A stretch of DNA of 64,000 nt from an uncultured Lachnospiraceae bacterium (GTDB lineage: Bacteria; Bacillota; Clostridia; Lachnospirales; Lachnospiraceae), in assembly GCA_910589075.1 (NCBI GenBank), contig CAJUSK010000034.1, forward strand, positions 62,001-126,000. The letters run 5' to 3'. Below are positions 53,256-63,037 of this stretch, piece by piece. The translations under genes and the position numbers were made by a program. The first letter of the stretch is position 1. Each line of letters begins with the position of its first letter. The notes beneath the pieces are model-generated. The model was given only the letters and a program-made list of their open reading frames with translations. It did no database searches and was not told the origin of the DNA.

Positions 53256-55508
53256 GTGAGAAAAATCATACAAAGCAATAAATTTACAACAAAGATGCAA
53301 AAGAAGCTGGTAGTACTGTTTTTGTTTGTACTGTCAGCTTTTGTCGGGTTAAGCGTCCGGCTGATCCTGATTAACCGTGATAACGGAGAGCAATATAAAA
53401 GACAAGTACTGTCCCAGCAGCGTTATGACAGCCGTGTCATACCTTTTAAAAGGGGAGACATTGTGGACTGCAAGGGAACGAAGCTGGCTGTCAGCGAGAA
53501 AGTGTACAATGTGATACTGGATGCCAGTCTCATGACGGAAAAGGAAGAATATGTGGAGGCCACATTGCAGGCTTTGGGGAGCTGCTTCGGGATGGATACT
53601 TCTGAAATCCGTTCTTTTGTCAACTCCAATCCGGATTCCAAATACAAGGTACTGGCAAAAAAACTTTCCTATGACGAGATCAGCCCTTTTGTGGAATTGC
53701 AGAACGATACGGAAAACAATCCCGATATAAAGGGTATCTGGTTTGAAGAGGAGTATGAGCGGACTTATCCGGGGGGCAGTCTTGCCTGCCATGTGATCGG
53801 ATTTACCGGAAAAGATAATACGGGTACTTATGGTCTGGAAGAATATTATAATGATACGCTCAATGGAATTAACGGAAGAGAATATGGGTATCTTAATGAT
53901 GATTCCACACTGGAGCGGACGACCAAAACGGCGATAGACGGCAATACAATCGTAACCACGATTGATGCGAACATTCAGAGTATTGTGGAAAAGTACCTGA
54001 AGCAGTTCAATGAGGACAATCAAAATGTGGCGCGGGAGGGCAACGGGGCCCATAATACAGGCTGCATTGTCATGAATGTAAATACCGGGGAGATCCTTGC
54101 CATGGCAAGTTATCCCTTCTATGATTTGAATGACATCTATAATCCCCAGGTACTGCTGGGGATGAATCAACTGGATGAAGAACAGAAGGAAACAAGTGAA
54201 GTGGTTACCCAGCAGATGATTGACTCCATGGATCACGACACCCTGTATATGCATCTGAACGCTGTATGGAAAAATTTCTGCATTTCCAGTACGTATGAGC
54301 CCGGCTCCACGGCCAAGCCTTTTACTGTGGCCATGGGTCTTGAAACCGGCAAAATGAGCGGGAATGAAACCTATTTCTGCGGCGGCTTCCTCTGGTATGG
54401 AGGACATAGGATCCGTTGTCATAACCGTATGGGCGACGGTGAACTGACGGTAAAGGAAGCGGTGGAAAAATCCTGTAACGTGGCGCTGATGCAGATGGGA
54501 GAGGTGATCGGAAAAGAGAACTTCCTCACATTTCAGGAGAATTTTGGCTGGGGGCTGAAAACCAACATTGATCTGGCGGGAGAAGCCCGGACGGCGGGGC
54601 TGGTATACACATCTTCCACAATGGGAGAAACGGAACTGGCCACATCCACATTCGGACAGGGATTCAATGTGACGATGATTGAAATGATCGCTGCTTTTTC
54701 CTCGCTGGTAAACGGCGGATATTACTATGAACCCCATGTGGTCAATAAAATACTCAGTTCTGACGGTACCGTAATTAAAAATATAGAGCCAAGGCTGTTG
54801 AAACAAACTGTTTCTGCCAGTACATCAGAAAAAATTGTGGACTACTGCAATGGCGTGGTGGAGGAAGGGACAGGTGTTACAGCCAGACCGGCCGGATATG
54901 CAATCGGCGGTAAAACAGGAACGGCAGAGACGGCTGGCCGTAATAAGCAGGACTATGTCTGCTCATTTCTGGGATTTGCGCCTGCGAATGATCCTCAGAT
55001 TGCGATTTATGTAGTGGTGGACAGACCCAATGCCGCTAAACAGGACGATGCCAAATTTGCAACCCGGATTGTCAGAGGCATACTCACGGAAGCACTGCCT
55101 TATCTGCACTATTTTATGACAGAGGAACTGTCAGATGATGAAAAGACAGAGATCAGTGAGAGCGGCCTGGCTGTCCGGATTCCGGGTGTGGAACCTGCTC
55201 CGGGAGAGGACCAGGAGGATCAGGATCCGGAGGAACTGGATATTATGGGCGGTGAAGGCGGTGATCCGGAAGATGGCAGCACCGGCCCGGAGGGCGGCGA
55301 AGGCGGCAGCAGCGAAGGCGGCGGCAGCGAAGGCGGCACCGGAGAAGCAGGCGAAGAGGAGATGTCAGAAGAAGAAAAAGAATGGCGGGATCGTATTGCA
55401 ACATATGAGACGGATCCGGAGACAGGCTATCTGATAGAGCCGGAAACAGGCGTGCTCATTGATCCGGCCACAGGACAGGCCGTGGAAAGCGCGCCGTTAA
55501 TGGATTAG
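53256..55508 (+). CDS. Class B penicillin-binding protein (FtsI/PBP2B type)
   Basis: A 750-residue transpeptidase that crosslinks septal peptidoglycan. An N-terminal membrane helix near 17-40, the PBP dimerisation domain, then the transpeptidase with STAK at 351-354, SCN at 406-408 and KTGT at 553-556. No PASTA domain is present. Instead the last 110 residues form a Gly/Glu/Ser-rich low-complexity segment ending in ETGYLIEPETGVLIDPATG. The start is GTG 53256 with GGGTG upstream. It is followed by a second class B PBP, so one may be vegetative and the other sporulation-specific. Confidence 0.92.
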   Translation: MRKIIQSNKFTTKMQKKLVVLFLFVLSAFVGLSVRLILINRDNGEQYKRQVLSQQRYDSRVIPFKRGDIVDCKGTKLAVSEKVYNVILDASLMTEKEEYVEATLQALGSCFGMDTSEIRSFVNSNPDSKYKVLAKKLSYDEISPFVELQNDTENNPDIKGIWFEEEYERTYPGGSLACHVIGFTGKDNTGTYGLEEYYNDTLNGINGREYGYLNDDSTLERTTKTAIDGNTIVTTIDANIQSIVEKYLKQFNEDNQNVAREGNGAHNTGCIVMNVNTGEILAMASYPFYDLNDIYNPQVLLGMNQLDEEQKETSEVVTQQMIDSMDHDTLYMHLNAVWKNFCISSTYEPGSTAKPFTVAMGLETGKMSGNETYFCGGFLWYGGHRIRCHNRMGDGELTVKEAVEKSCNVALMQMGEVIGKENFLTFQENFGWGLKTNIDLAGEARTAGLVYTSSTMGETELATSTFGQGFNVTMIEMIAAFSSLVNGGYYYEPHVVNKILSSDGTVIKNIEPRLLKQTVSASTSEKIVDYCNGVVEEGTGVTARPAGYAIGGKTGTAETAGRNKQDYVCSFLGFAPANDPQIAIYVVVDRPNAAKQDDAKFATRIVRGILTEALPYLHYFMTEELSDDEKTEISESGLAVRIPGVEPAPGEDQEDQDPEELDIMGGEGGDPEDGSTGPEGGEGGSSEGGGSEGGTGEAGEEEMSEEEKEWRDRIATYETDPETGYLIEPETGVLIDPATGQAVESAPLMD

Positions 55509-55570
55509 AGCAAAGCATAACCCGCAGGGCTGCATCATAAAATGGTAGAAATTGTTTTTATGAGGCCTTT

Positions 55571-57304
55571 GTGGAAAAAAACAAAACATTTCACCGGAAA
55601 AAGGTTCTGGTTTCTTTTGCAATTTTTCTGCTTTCCTTTGTGGGGCTTTCCCTGCGGCTTTCGTATTTGATGGTCGGATGCTCAGAGTACTATGGAGAGC
55701 AGGCAAGGGAACTGCATGAGCGGGAGCGGAGCATCAAGGCTGCCAGAGGCCGGATCCTGGACCGCAACGGTGTGGTGCTGGCGGATAACAAAACCGTGTG
55801 TACCATATCGGTGATTCACAGCCAGATAGAAGACAAGGAAAATGTAATTGCCATGCTCTGCCGTGAGTTGTCTCTGGAAGAATCGTATGTGCGGGAGAGG
55901 GTGGAGAAAGTAACCGCCATCGAACGGATCAGAAGCAATGTGGATAAGGAAACAGGGGACAGAATCCGGGACTGCAATCTGGCGGGCGTCAAGGTGGACG
56001 AAGACTTTAAACGATATTACCCTTACGGGGAACTGGCCTCCAAAGTACTGGGGTTTACCGGCGGGGACAATCAGGGGATTATCGGGCTGGAGGTCGCCTA
56101 TGATTCTGTGCTGGAGGGAGAGCCGGGGACCATACTGACGGTTACGGATGCCAGAGGCATCGAACTGGATGCAGAGGGAGAGAACCGGATTGAACCGGTG
56201 GACGGCAGAGACCTGATAATTTCCATGGATATGAATATACAGAAATACGCCACACAGCTGGCCTGTCAGGCGATGGAAACAAAGCAGGCGGACAGCGTGT
56301 CCATTATTGTCATGAATCCTCAAAACGGGGAATTGCTGGCAATGGTGAATGTACCGGAATTTGATTTGAATGAACCGTTTACTCTGCCGGATGGCGATAC
56401 GGCAGGCCTGAGCGGACAGCAGAAGCAGGATGCCCTGAACAGGATGTGGCGGAACGGCTGCATCAACGATACCTATGAGCCGGGCTCCACCTTTAAAACG
56501 GTGACGGCAGCGGCAGGGCTGGAAGCGGGGGTTGTGCATACTTCCGACACATTCCACTGTCCGGGATTTATCATGGTGGAGGATCGCAGGATACGCTGCC
56601 ATAAAGTGAGCGGCCATGGAAGTGAGGATTTTATCCAGGCCACAATGAACTCCTGCAATCCGGTATTCGTCACAGTGGGTATGCGGCTGGGCAGCGACCG
56701 GTTTTACGAATATTTTCAGAAGTTCGGACTTCTGGAAAAAACCGGCATTGACCTGCCGGGTGAGGCCGGTACCATTATGCACCAGAGAGAAAATATCGGT
56801 ATGGTGGAGCTGGCGACGATTTCTTTTGGACAGTCTTTTCAGATTACGCCGATTCAGCTTATGACGACGGCAGCTTCCTTTGTCAATGGCGGCAGACGGG
56901 TGACACCCCATTTCGCACTCCGTTCCGCGGAGCCGGATGGAACCGGGGCAAAAGAATTCAGGTGGCCGGTGAAGGATGGGATTGTATCGGAAGAGACTTC
57001 GGAAACCATGAAAATGATGTTGGAACAGGTGGTGGCAAACGGCGGCGGTAAAAATGCCATTGTGGAAGGTTATCGCATCGGTGGCAAAACGGCCACCAGC
57101 CAGACACTGCCCAGGGGAAGCGGCAGATATATTTCCTCTTTTTTGGGGTTTGCGCCGGCAGACGATCCCCGGGTAATGGCAATCGCCATCATCAACAATC
57201 CACAGGGCGTCTATTACGGCGGACAGATTGCGGCTCCGGTGGTCAGACAACTGTTTGAAAATATTCTTCCGTATATGGACGGGACAGATTATCATAAACG
57301 GTAA
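55571..57304 (+). CDS. Class B penicillin-binding protein with KTA third motif
   Basis: A 577-residue class B PBP with an N-terminal membrane helix (about 13-33), pedestal domain (RGRILDRNGVVLADN) and transpeptidase domain. STFK is at 306-309 and SCN at 361-363. The third motif reads Lys506-Thr-Ala508-Thr where KTGT is the rule, so the conserved Gly is replaced by Ala. Otherwise the domain is complete (ISSFLGFAPADDP). It starts at GTG 55571, with no ATG better placed. It could be the SpoVD-like member of the pair. It precedes mraY by 37 bases. Confidence 0.9.
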   Translation: MEKNKTFHRKKVLVSFAIFLLSFVGLSLRLSYLMVGCSEYYGEQARELHERERSIKAARGRILDRNGVVLADNKTVCTISVIHSQIEDKENVIAMLCRELSLEESYVRERVEKVTAIERIRSNVDKETGDRIRDCNLAGVKVDEDFKRYYPYGELASKVLGFTGGDNQGIIGLEVAYDSVLEGEPGTILTVTDARGIELDAEGENRIEPVDGRDLIISMDMNIQKYATQLACQAMETKQADSVSIIVMNPQNGELLAMVNVPEFDLNEPFTLPDGDTAGLSGQQKQDALNRMWRNGCINDTYEPGSTFKTVTAAAGLEAGVVHTSDTFHCPGFIMVEDRRIRCHKVSGHGSEDFIQATMNSCNPVFVTVGMRLGSDRFYEYFQKFGLLEKTGIDLPGEAGTIMHQRENIGMVELATISFGQSFQITPIQLMTTAASFVNGGRRVTPHFALRSAEPDGTGAKEFRWPVKDGIVSEETSETMKMMLEQVVANGGGKNAIVEGYRIGGKTATSQTLPRGSGRYISSFLGFAPADDPRVMAIAIINNPQGVYYGGQIAAPVVRQLFENILPYMDGTDYHKR

Positions 57305-57341
57305 TTGCCATCAGGCAAAATACCGGAAAGGACAAAGAGAT

Positions 57342-58304
57342 ATGGGTATGGACAGTTCGGTAGCAATACCGGTTATTTTAGCATTTGCAATCAGTGTTCT
57401 TGCAGGACCGCTGATTATTCCTTTTTTAAAAAGACTGCATGTGGGGCAGACAGAGCGGGAGGAAGGCCCGAAATCCCATCTGAAAAAATCCGGTACGCCG
57501 ACGATGGGAGGCATACTCATACTGGGCAGTGTGCTGCTGGCTTCTGTTCCGTATGTAAAAAGCTATCCCAAAATCATTCCGATTCTCTTTCTGACACTGG
57601 GATTTGGACTGATCGGTTTTCTGGATGACTATATCAAAGTGGTTCTGAAACGTTCCCTGGGGCTGACACCTGTTCAGAAAATGGCGGGGCAGATTGTTGT
57701 TACGGCAATCTTCGCTTATTATCTCCTGCATTATACGGATGTGAGTCTGGCTATGAAAGTTCCCTTTTTTCCGGACTGCTATCTTGATTTTGGGATACTG
57801 AACATACCGATTCTCTTTTTCGTTGTGATTGGTACGGCAAATGGCACCAACTTTACCGACGGGCTGGACGGACTGGCCAGCAGTGTCACCATTATGGTAG
57901 CCACTTTTTTTACCGTAGTGGCCATCGGGACCGGCAGCGGTATTGATCCGGTGACTTGCGCGGTGGCGGGATCGCTGCTGGGATTCCTTCTGTTCAATGT
58001 CTATCCGGCGCGGGTGTTTATGGGCGATACGGGTTCCCTGGCACTGGGCGGATTTGTGGCTTCCTGCGCTTATATGATGCAGATGCCGCTGTTCATAGTC
58101 ATTGTGGGATTTATTTATCTGGTAGAAGTATTATCGGTGATCATACAGGTGAGTTATTTTAAAGCCACCGGCGGAAAACGTATATTCAAAATGGCCCCCA
58201 TTCATCATCACTTTGAGCTGTGCGGATGGTCTGAAACCCGTGTGGTGGCAGTATTTTCCATTGTAACCGCCATTTTGTGTCTGGTGGGTCTGATGGCTTT
58301 ATAA
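57342..58304 (+). CDS. mraY: Phospho-N-acetylmuramoyl-pentapeptide transferase
   Basis: MraY makes lipid I from UDP-MurNAc-pentapeptide and undecaprenyl phosphate. The 320-residue protein has about ten membrane helices with SGTPTMGG, FLDDYIKV, GLDGLASS and APIHHHFEL, the family active-site markers. ATG 57342 has GGAAAGGAC upstream. A frame from 57228 would lie within the preceding PBP gene. Confidence 0.97.
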   Translation: MGMDSSVAIPVILAFAISVLAGPLIIPFLKRLHVGQTEREEGPKSHLKKSGTPTMGGILILGSVLLASVPYVKSYPKIIPILFLTLGFGLIGFLDDYIKVVLKRSLGLTPVQKMAGQIVVTAIFAYYLLHYTDVSLAMKVPFFPDCYLDFGILNIPILFFVVIGTANGTNFTDGLDGLASSVTIMVATFFTVVAIGTGSGIDPVTCAVAGSLLGFLLFNVYPARVFMGDTGSLALGGFVASCAYMMQMPLFIVIVGFIYLVEVLSVIIQVSYFKATGGKRIFKMAPIHHHFELCGWSETRVVAVFSIVTAILCLVGLMAL

Positions 58305-58327
58305 ATGTGACAAAGGAGAGATACCCC

Positions 58328-59698
58328 ATGGAACTGAAAGGAAAACATGTGCTGATAATCGGCTCCGGCATCAGCGGTATCAGTGCCGCGAAGCTGGTTG
58401 CAGAAGTGGGGGCATATGGTGCATATATAACGATCTTTGACGGCAATGAGAATCTGGATCCAGGACAGATTGCAGAGAAACTGCCAAAGGAGCTGCATGC
58501 GCAGATCTATACAGGGACACTGCCCACAGAGGCAATCGATGGGACGGATCTGGTGATTGTCAGTCCCGGAGTGCCGGTGGATACGGAATTTATGGAGCAA
58601 TTCCGCCGCCGGGGCATACAGATCTGGGGCGAGGTGGAGCTGGCATACCGTTATGCACAGGGAAGGCTGATTGCGATTACGGGAACCAATGGAAAGACGA
58701 CAACCACCGCGTTGGCCGGACACATTATGAAAGACTATATGGATGAAGTATTTGTTGTGGGGAATATTGGCATTCCCTATACGTCCATCGCCTGTGAGAC
58801 GACAAAAGATTCTGTGACAGTGGCGGAAATCAGCAGCTTTCAGTTGGAAACCATCCATGCGTTTCGACCGGATGTATCCGCTGTTTTAAATATTACGCCG
58901 GATCATTTAAACCGCCATCATACGATGGAAAATTATGTGGCAATGAAAGAAGCGATTGCTGCAAACCAGGGGCCGGACAGTCGGTGTATCCTGAATTATG
59001 AAGATGCGTATACGAGAGCGTTCGGGGAGAGGACGTGTGCGGAGCCTTTCTATTTTTCATCAAAACGGGTTCTGGAAAAGGGGATTTACCTAAAAGACGG
59101 CGGTATTTACCTGGCAGACGGAAACGGGCCAAAGCCGGTGATGCATCTAAGCGAGACACAGCTGCCCGGCATCCATAATGCGGAAAATATGATGGCAGCC
59201 ATCGGGCTGTGCCACTGTATGGGCGTACCCCTGGCACAGATCGGGAAATCGGTGAGAACATTCAAAGCGGTGGAACACCGGATTGAATTTGTAACGGAAA
59301 AGAAGGGTGTTGTATACTATAACGATTCCAAGGGCACCAATCCTGATGCGGCCATCCGGGGTATCCGGGCCATGGACCGTCCCACGGTACTGATCGGAGG
59401 CGGCTATGACAAAGACAGTTCCTATGACGAATGGGTTGAGGCATTTGACGGGAAGGTGACATGGCTGGTACTGCTGGGACAGACAAAGGAGAAAATCGCG
59501 GCTTGTGCCAGACGGCACGGCTTTACAAATATTGTGATGGCGGAAACTCTGGAGGAAGCGGTACATATCTGTGCCGGGAAAGCCCGAAGAGGCGACGCCG
59601 TACTGTTATCCCCCGCCTGTGCAAGCTGGGGGATGTTTCCCAATTATGAAGTGAGAGGGAATCTGTTTAAAGAACTGGTAAATAATCTGGAGGATTGA
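58328..59698 (+). CDS. murD: UDP-N-acetylmuramoylalanine--D-glutamate ligase
   Basis: MurD adds D-Glu to UDP-MurNAc-L-Ala. The 456 residues have GSGISGISAAKL (UDP site), the ATP loop GTNGKTTTT, NITPDHLNRH and YNDSKGTNPDA. ATG 58328 has AAAGGAGAG upstream. It precedes ftsW by two bases. Confidence 0.97.
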   Translation: MELKGKHVLIIGSGISGISAAKLVAEVGAYGAYITIFDGNENLDPGQIAEKLPKELHAQIYTGTLPTEAIDGTDLVIVSPGVPVDTEFMEQFRRRGIQIWGEVELAYRYAQGRLIAITGTNGKTTTTALAGHIMKDYMDEVFVVGNIGIPYTSIACETTKDSVTVAEISSFQLETIHAFRPDVSAVLNITPDHLNRHHTMENYVAMKEAIAANQGPDSRCILNYEDAYTRAFGERTCAEPFYFSSKRVLEKGIYLKDGGIYLADGNGPKPVMHLSETQLPGIHNAENMMAAIGLCHCMGVPLAQIGKSVRTFKAVEHRIEFVTEKKGVVYYNDSKGTNPDAAIRGIRAMDRPTVLIGGGYDKDSSYDEWVEAFDGKVTWLVLLGQTKEKIAACARRHGFTNIVMAETLEEAVHICAGKARRGDAVLLSPACASWGMFPNYEVRGNLFKELVNNLED

Positions 59699-59700
59699 TT

Positions 59701-60864
59701 TTGGATAGATTCAGGGAAAGGAGAAGAAAGAAAGCGGCGGATCATTATTTTGATTACAGTCTGCTGTTTATCGTCCTGTTTCTGCTGGGCTTTGGAATGA
59801 TTATGATTTATTCCACCAGCTCTTACGAAGCCAGCAAGGATTACGGGGATGCCGCCTATTATCTGAAAAAACAGGCGCTGGCTACGACGCTGGGGATTGC
59901 CGCCATGATTTTTACAGCCAATGTCCCCTATCATTTCTGGGAAAAATTCGCTGTGTTGGGCTATGTTGTATCGGTTGTCCTGATTGCACTTGTCCTGACG
60001 CCTCTGGGCGTTAAAGTAAAGGGGGCCAGGCGTTGGCTGGATATTGGTATTGGCCTGCGTCTGCAGCCTGCGGAGATTGCGAAACTGTGTATGATCCTGT
60101 TTCTTGCCAGTATGGTGTGCAGAATGGGAAAAAGCATACGAAGCAGAAAGGGATTTACTACCATATTACTTGTGCCGCTACCGATTTGTATCATGATCTG
60201 GAAGATTACGGATAATCTGAGTTCTGCCATCATTGTGTTTGGCATTGCAGTTCTGATGTTGTTTGTATCCAGCCCCGATTATAAAAAATTTTTCCTGATG
60301 GGACTGGCGGGGATAGCGGCTGCCGCAGGGATTGTGTACATAATTACCCGTCTGGCATCTGCGGAAACACTGGATTTCCGTGGAGAACGTATCCTGGCGT
60401 GGCTGGATCCGGAAGCCTATGCCAGCGGTAAGGGGTTTCAGACTTTGCAGGCTCTTTATGCCATTGGTTCCGGAGGGATTTTTGGCAAGGGCCTGGGGCG
60501 CAGCATGCAGAAGCTGGGATTTATCCCGGAAGCACAGAACGATATGATTTTTTCCATTATCTGCGAAGAATTGGGACTGTTTGGGGCGATTGCCATTATC
60601 CTGCTGTTTCTGCTTCTTATCTGGCGGTTTATGATTGTGGCCAATAATGCGCCGGATCTGTTCGGGGCGCTTCTGGTGGTAGGTGTGATGGGCCACATTG
60701 CCATACAGGTTATTTTGAATATTGCGGTTGTTACCAATACCATCCCCAATACGGGTATTTCCCTTCCCTTCATCAGTTATGGCGGTTCATCCGTTATGTT
60801 TCTGCTGATTGAAATCGGGCTGGTGCTCAGCGTATCTCATTCGATACGGTTCAGGGAAGTGTAA
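59701..60864 (+). CDS. ftsW: SEDS-family glycosyltransferase FtsW/SpoVE
   Basis: A 387-residue polytopic SEDS protein that polymerises lipid II together with a class B PBP. Marks are the ARRWLDIG stretch, LQPAEIAKL, GKGLGRSMQKLGFIPEAQND and the C-terminal PFISYGGSS. The start is TTG 59701 with GGAGG seven bases upstream. A TTG at 59695 is too close to that site. The two class B PBP genes upstream are its likely partners. Confidence 0.95.
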   Translation: MDRFRERRRKKAADHYFDYSLLFIVLFLLGFGMIMIYSTSSYEASKDYGDAAYYLKKQALATTLGIAAMIFTANVPYHFWEKFAVLGYVVSVVLIALVLTPLGVKVKGARRWLDIGIGLRLQPAEIAKLCMILFLASMVCRMGKSIRSRKGFTTILLVPLPICIMIWKITDNLSSAIIVFGIAVLMLFVSSPDYKKFFLMGLAGIAAAAGIVYIITRLASAETLDFRGERILAWLDPEAYASGKGFQTLQALYAIGSGGIFGKGLGRSMQKLGFIPEAQNDMIFSIICEELGLFGAIAIILLFLLLIWRFMIVANNAPDLFGALLVVGVMGHIAIQVILNIAVVTNTIPNTGISLPFISYGGSSVMFLLIEIGLVLSVSHSIRFREV

Positions 60865-60968
60865 TTTACACAAAAGAGCCGGAAATCTCTGGTACAAGAT
60901 ACCAAAACGGGAAGACATCATAAGATAGAATAGGTCTTTTTTCATCAAATTCGTTAGAAGGTGGATCA

Positions 60969-62210
60969 GTGGATTCTATTCATATCTGTGGCGGCTGCCC
61001 GCTGAACGGAGAAACACGGATACAGGGTTCCAAAAATGCGGTACTGCCCGTACTTGCGGCCACGGTACTCGTAGACGGGGTAAGTACACTTTATAATTGT
61101 CCGGATATAGCCGATGTACATTGTATGATACGGCTTCTTCGGAGCACAGGATGCAAAGTTAAATGGCAGAACGGGGAAATCCGGGTGGATGCCCGCCGGA
61201 TAGCCTGTACCAGCCTGCCCCAGGCATATGTGCAGACGATGCGGTCATCCGTTGTGATGATGGGTGCTCTTCTGGGCAGGATGGGGGAGGTCCATATCAG
61301 CTATCCCGGCGGTTGTGTGATTGGAAAACGCCCCATTGACATGCATCTGCAGGCGTTTGCCCGGATGGGCGTAACGCTGGAAGAAGCGTGTGATGGCCTG
61401 ACGGCGTGTGCGAAGCATCTTGCAGGCGCGGTCATAACACTTGCATTTCCCAGTGTGGGCGCTACGGAGAACTGTATACTGGCTGCGGTACTGGCAAAAG
61501 GAGAGACTCTGATCCGAAATGCGGCCAGGGAACCGGAGATTGATGCCCTGTGTGATTTCCTGCGGTGTGCCGGCGGGGATATATGCAGAGAGGCGGATGG
61601 CAGCCTGCGCATCCGGGGGCGGGAAAGACTTTGCCGTTGTGCATGGCGGGTTCCGCCGGACCGGATTGTGGCGGGGACCTATCTTCTGGGCTGTATGGCG
61701 GCCGGCGGCCGGATTCGTTTGGCGGATGTGGATACTACCCAGCTTGACGCGGTTCTTGCAGTGATCGAACAGATGGGCGGGAAGTATGAGAGCAGTGGGG
61801 ACGGAATCATCCTCGCGGCGCCGGAGCGGGTAAAGGCAATTCCGTATATCAGGACGGAGGTGTATCCGGGGTACCCCACAGATCTGCAGTCGCAGCTTCT
61901 GGCTGCACTGGCATTGGCGGAAGGAGAGAGTATTGTTGAAGAAACCATATTTGAAAACCGTTTTCGTGTTGTACCGGAACTTGTCAGGATGGGCGCACAT
62001 ATTAATATAGAAGAAAATCATGTTACCATAAAGGGTGTTGCACGTCTCCATGGCAGCCATGTGAAGGCAGAAGAACTGCGGGGCGGGGCGGCGCTGTGTA
62101 TGGCGGCGCTGGCGGCACAGGGGGATTCCTGTATTACGAACCGCCATTTTATCGACAGGGGATATCAGGCGCTGGAACAGGACATCAGAAACCTGGGAGG
62201 CAGAATATGA
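60969..62210 (+). CDS. murA: UDP-N-acetylglucosamine 1-carboxyvinyltransferase
   Basis: MurA transfers enolpyruvate from PEP to UDP-GlcNAc, the first step of peptidoglycan synthesis and the fosfomycin target. The 413 residues have GSKNAVLPVLAA at the N-terminus, Cys116 in PGGCVIGKRPID (the Cys attacked by fosfomycin), GYPTDLQSQ and EETIFENRF. It starts at GTG 60969 with AAGGTGG upstream and overlaps ftsQ as ATGA. Finding murA here, where many clostridia have murG, murB or murC, is notable. Confidence 0.95.
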   Translation: MDSIHICGGCPLNGETRIQGSKNAVLPVLAATVLVDGVSTLYNCPDIADVHCMIRLLRSTGCKVKWQNGEIRVDARRIACTSLPQAYVQTMRSSVVMMGALLGRMGEVHISYPGGCVIGKRPIDMHLQAFARMGVTLEEACDGLTACAKHLAGAVITLAFPSVGATENCILAAVLAKGETLIRNAAREPEIDALCDFLRCAGGDICREADGSLRIRGRERLCRCAWRVPPDRIVAGTYLLGCMAAGGRIRLADVDTTQLDAVLAVIEQMGGKYESSGDGIILAAPERVKAIPYIRTEVYPGYPTDLQSQLLAALALAEGESIVEETIFENRFRVVPELVRMGAHINIEENHVTIKGVARLHGSHVKAEELRGGAALCMAALAAQGDSCITNRHFIDRGYQALEQDIRNLGGRI

Positions 62211-62929
62211 AGAAACGGACAGTGATACTGATCAGCATATGCGCCGGTTTTCTGACCGTGGGGATACTGGCTGCGGTGTTACTGCGGTATTACCGGGTGA
62301 CGACCGTATATGTGGAAGGAAACATACATTATGATAACGAAGAAATCATGGAGATGGTGATGACGGGCAGACTGGGAAATAATTCTCTCTACCTGGCAAT
62401 GAAATATAAAAACAAAGGGGTGGATAACATCCCCTTTGTGCAGACGATGGATGTGGACATCCTTTCGCCGGACACAATTAAGATCACCGTATATGAGAAA
62501 GCCATGGCAGGTTACATAGAGTATCTGGGCAAATATATGTATTTTGACAAAGACGGCATTATTGTGGAATCGTCGGAACAGAAAACCACCGGAATCCCGC
62601 AGGTGACGGGACTGAATTTTGGATATGTGATTATGCATGAGAAACTTCCGGTGGATAATCCTGAAATATTCGAAGACATATTGGATATTACCCAGCTTTT
62701 AAATAAATATGGCGTACAGGCGGATAAAATCCGGTTTGACAAAGCCATGCATAAGACACTGTATTTTGGAGAAGCGAGAGTGAGTCTGGGCTCCAATGAG
62801 AACATTGGGGAAAAAATCATGAAGCTGAAAGGCATTCTGCCGGAGCTGTCCGGGAAAAAAGGAATGTTGCGTATGGACAATTATTCGGAGGAGATGCGGA
62901 ATGTTACCTTTGAACTGGATTCGGAATAG
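62207..62929 (+). CDS. ftsQ: Cell division protein FtsQ/DivIB
   Basis: A 240-residue bitopic protein with an N-terminal membrane helix (about 5-26), a POTRA domain (TTVYVEGNIHYDNEEI) and a beta domain with TVYEKAMAGYIE. FtsQ/DivIB scaffolds FtsL and the septal synthase. The start overlaps the murA stop. The next gene, ftsZ, has its own promoter. Confidence 0.92.
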   Translation: MKKRTVILISICAGFLTVGILAAVLLRYYRVTTVYVEGNIHYDNEEIMEMVMTGRLGNNSLYLAMKYKNKGVDNIPFVQTMDVDILSPDTIKITVYEKAMAGYIEYLGKYMYFDKDGIIVESSEQKTTGIPQVTGLNFGYVIMHEKLPVDNPEIFEDILDITQLLNKYGVQADKIRFDKAMHKTLYFGEARVSLGSNENIGEKIMKLKGILPELSGKKGMLRMDNYSEEMRNVTFELDSE

Positions 62930-62964
62930 AGAGTCTTAAAAATAAAAGAAATACAAAAAAACTG

Positions 62965-62993
62965 TTGATTAATTGGGTGAAAAATAATAATAT
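62965..62993 (+). promoter_or_regulatory. Promoter of ftsZ
   Basis: TTGATT at 62965-62970, 17 bases, and TAATAT at 62988-62993, giving a short leader of about 35 bases. Confidence 0.75.
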
Positions 62994-63037
62994 AGTCTAT
63001 ATGTAGTTATTTGGGACTAAAATAAGGAGGACTACCT

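Noticed and set aside
60912..60942. Terminator between ftsW and murA
   Set aside because: The stem is only five base pairs (AAGAC/GTCTT) before six T, too weak to claim.
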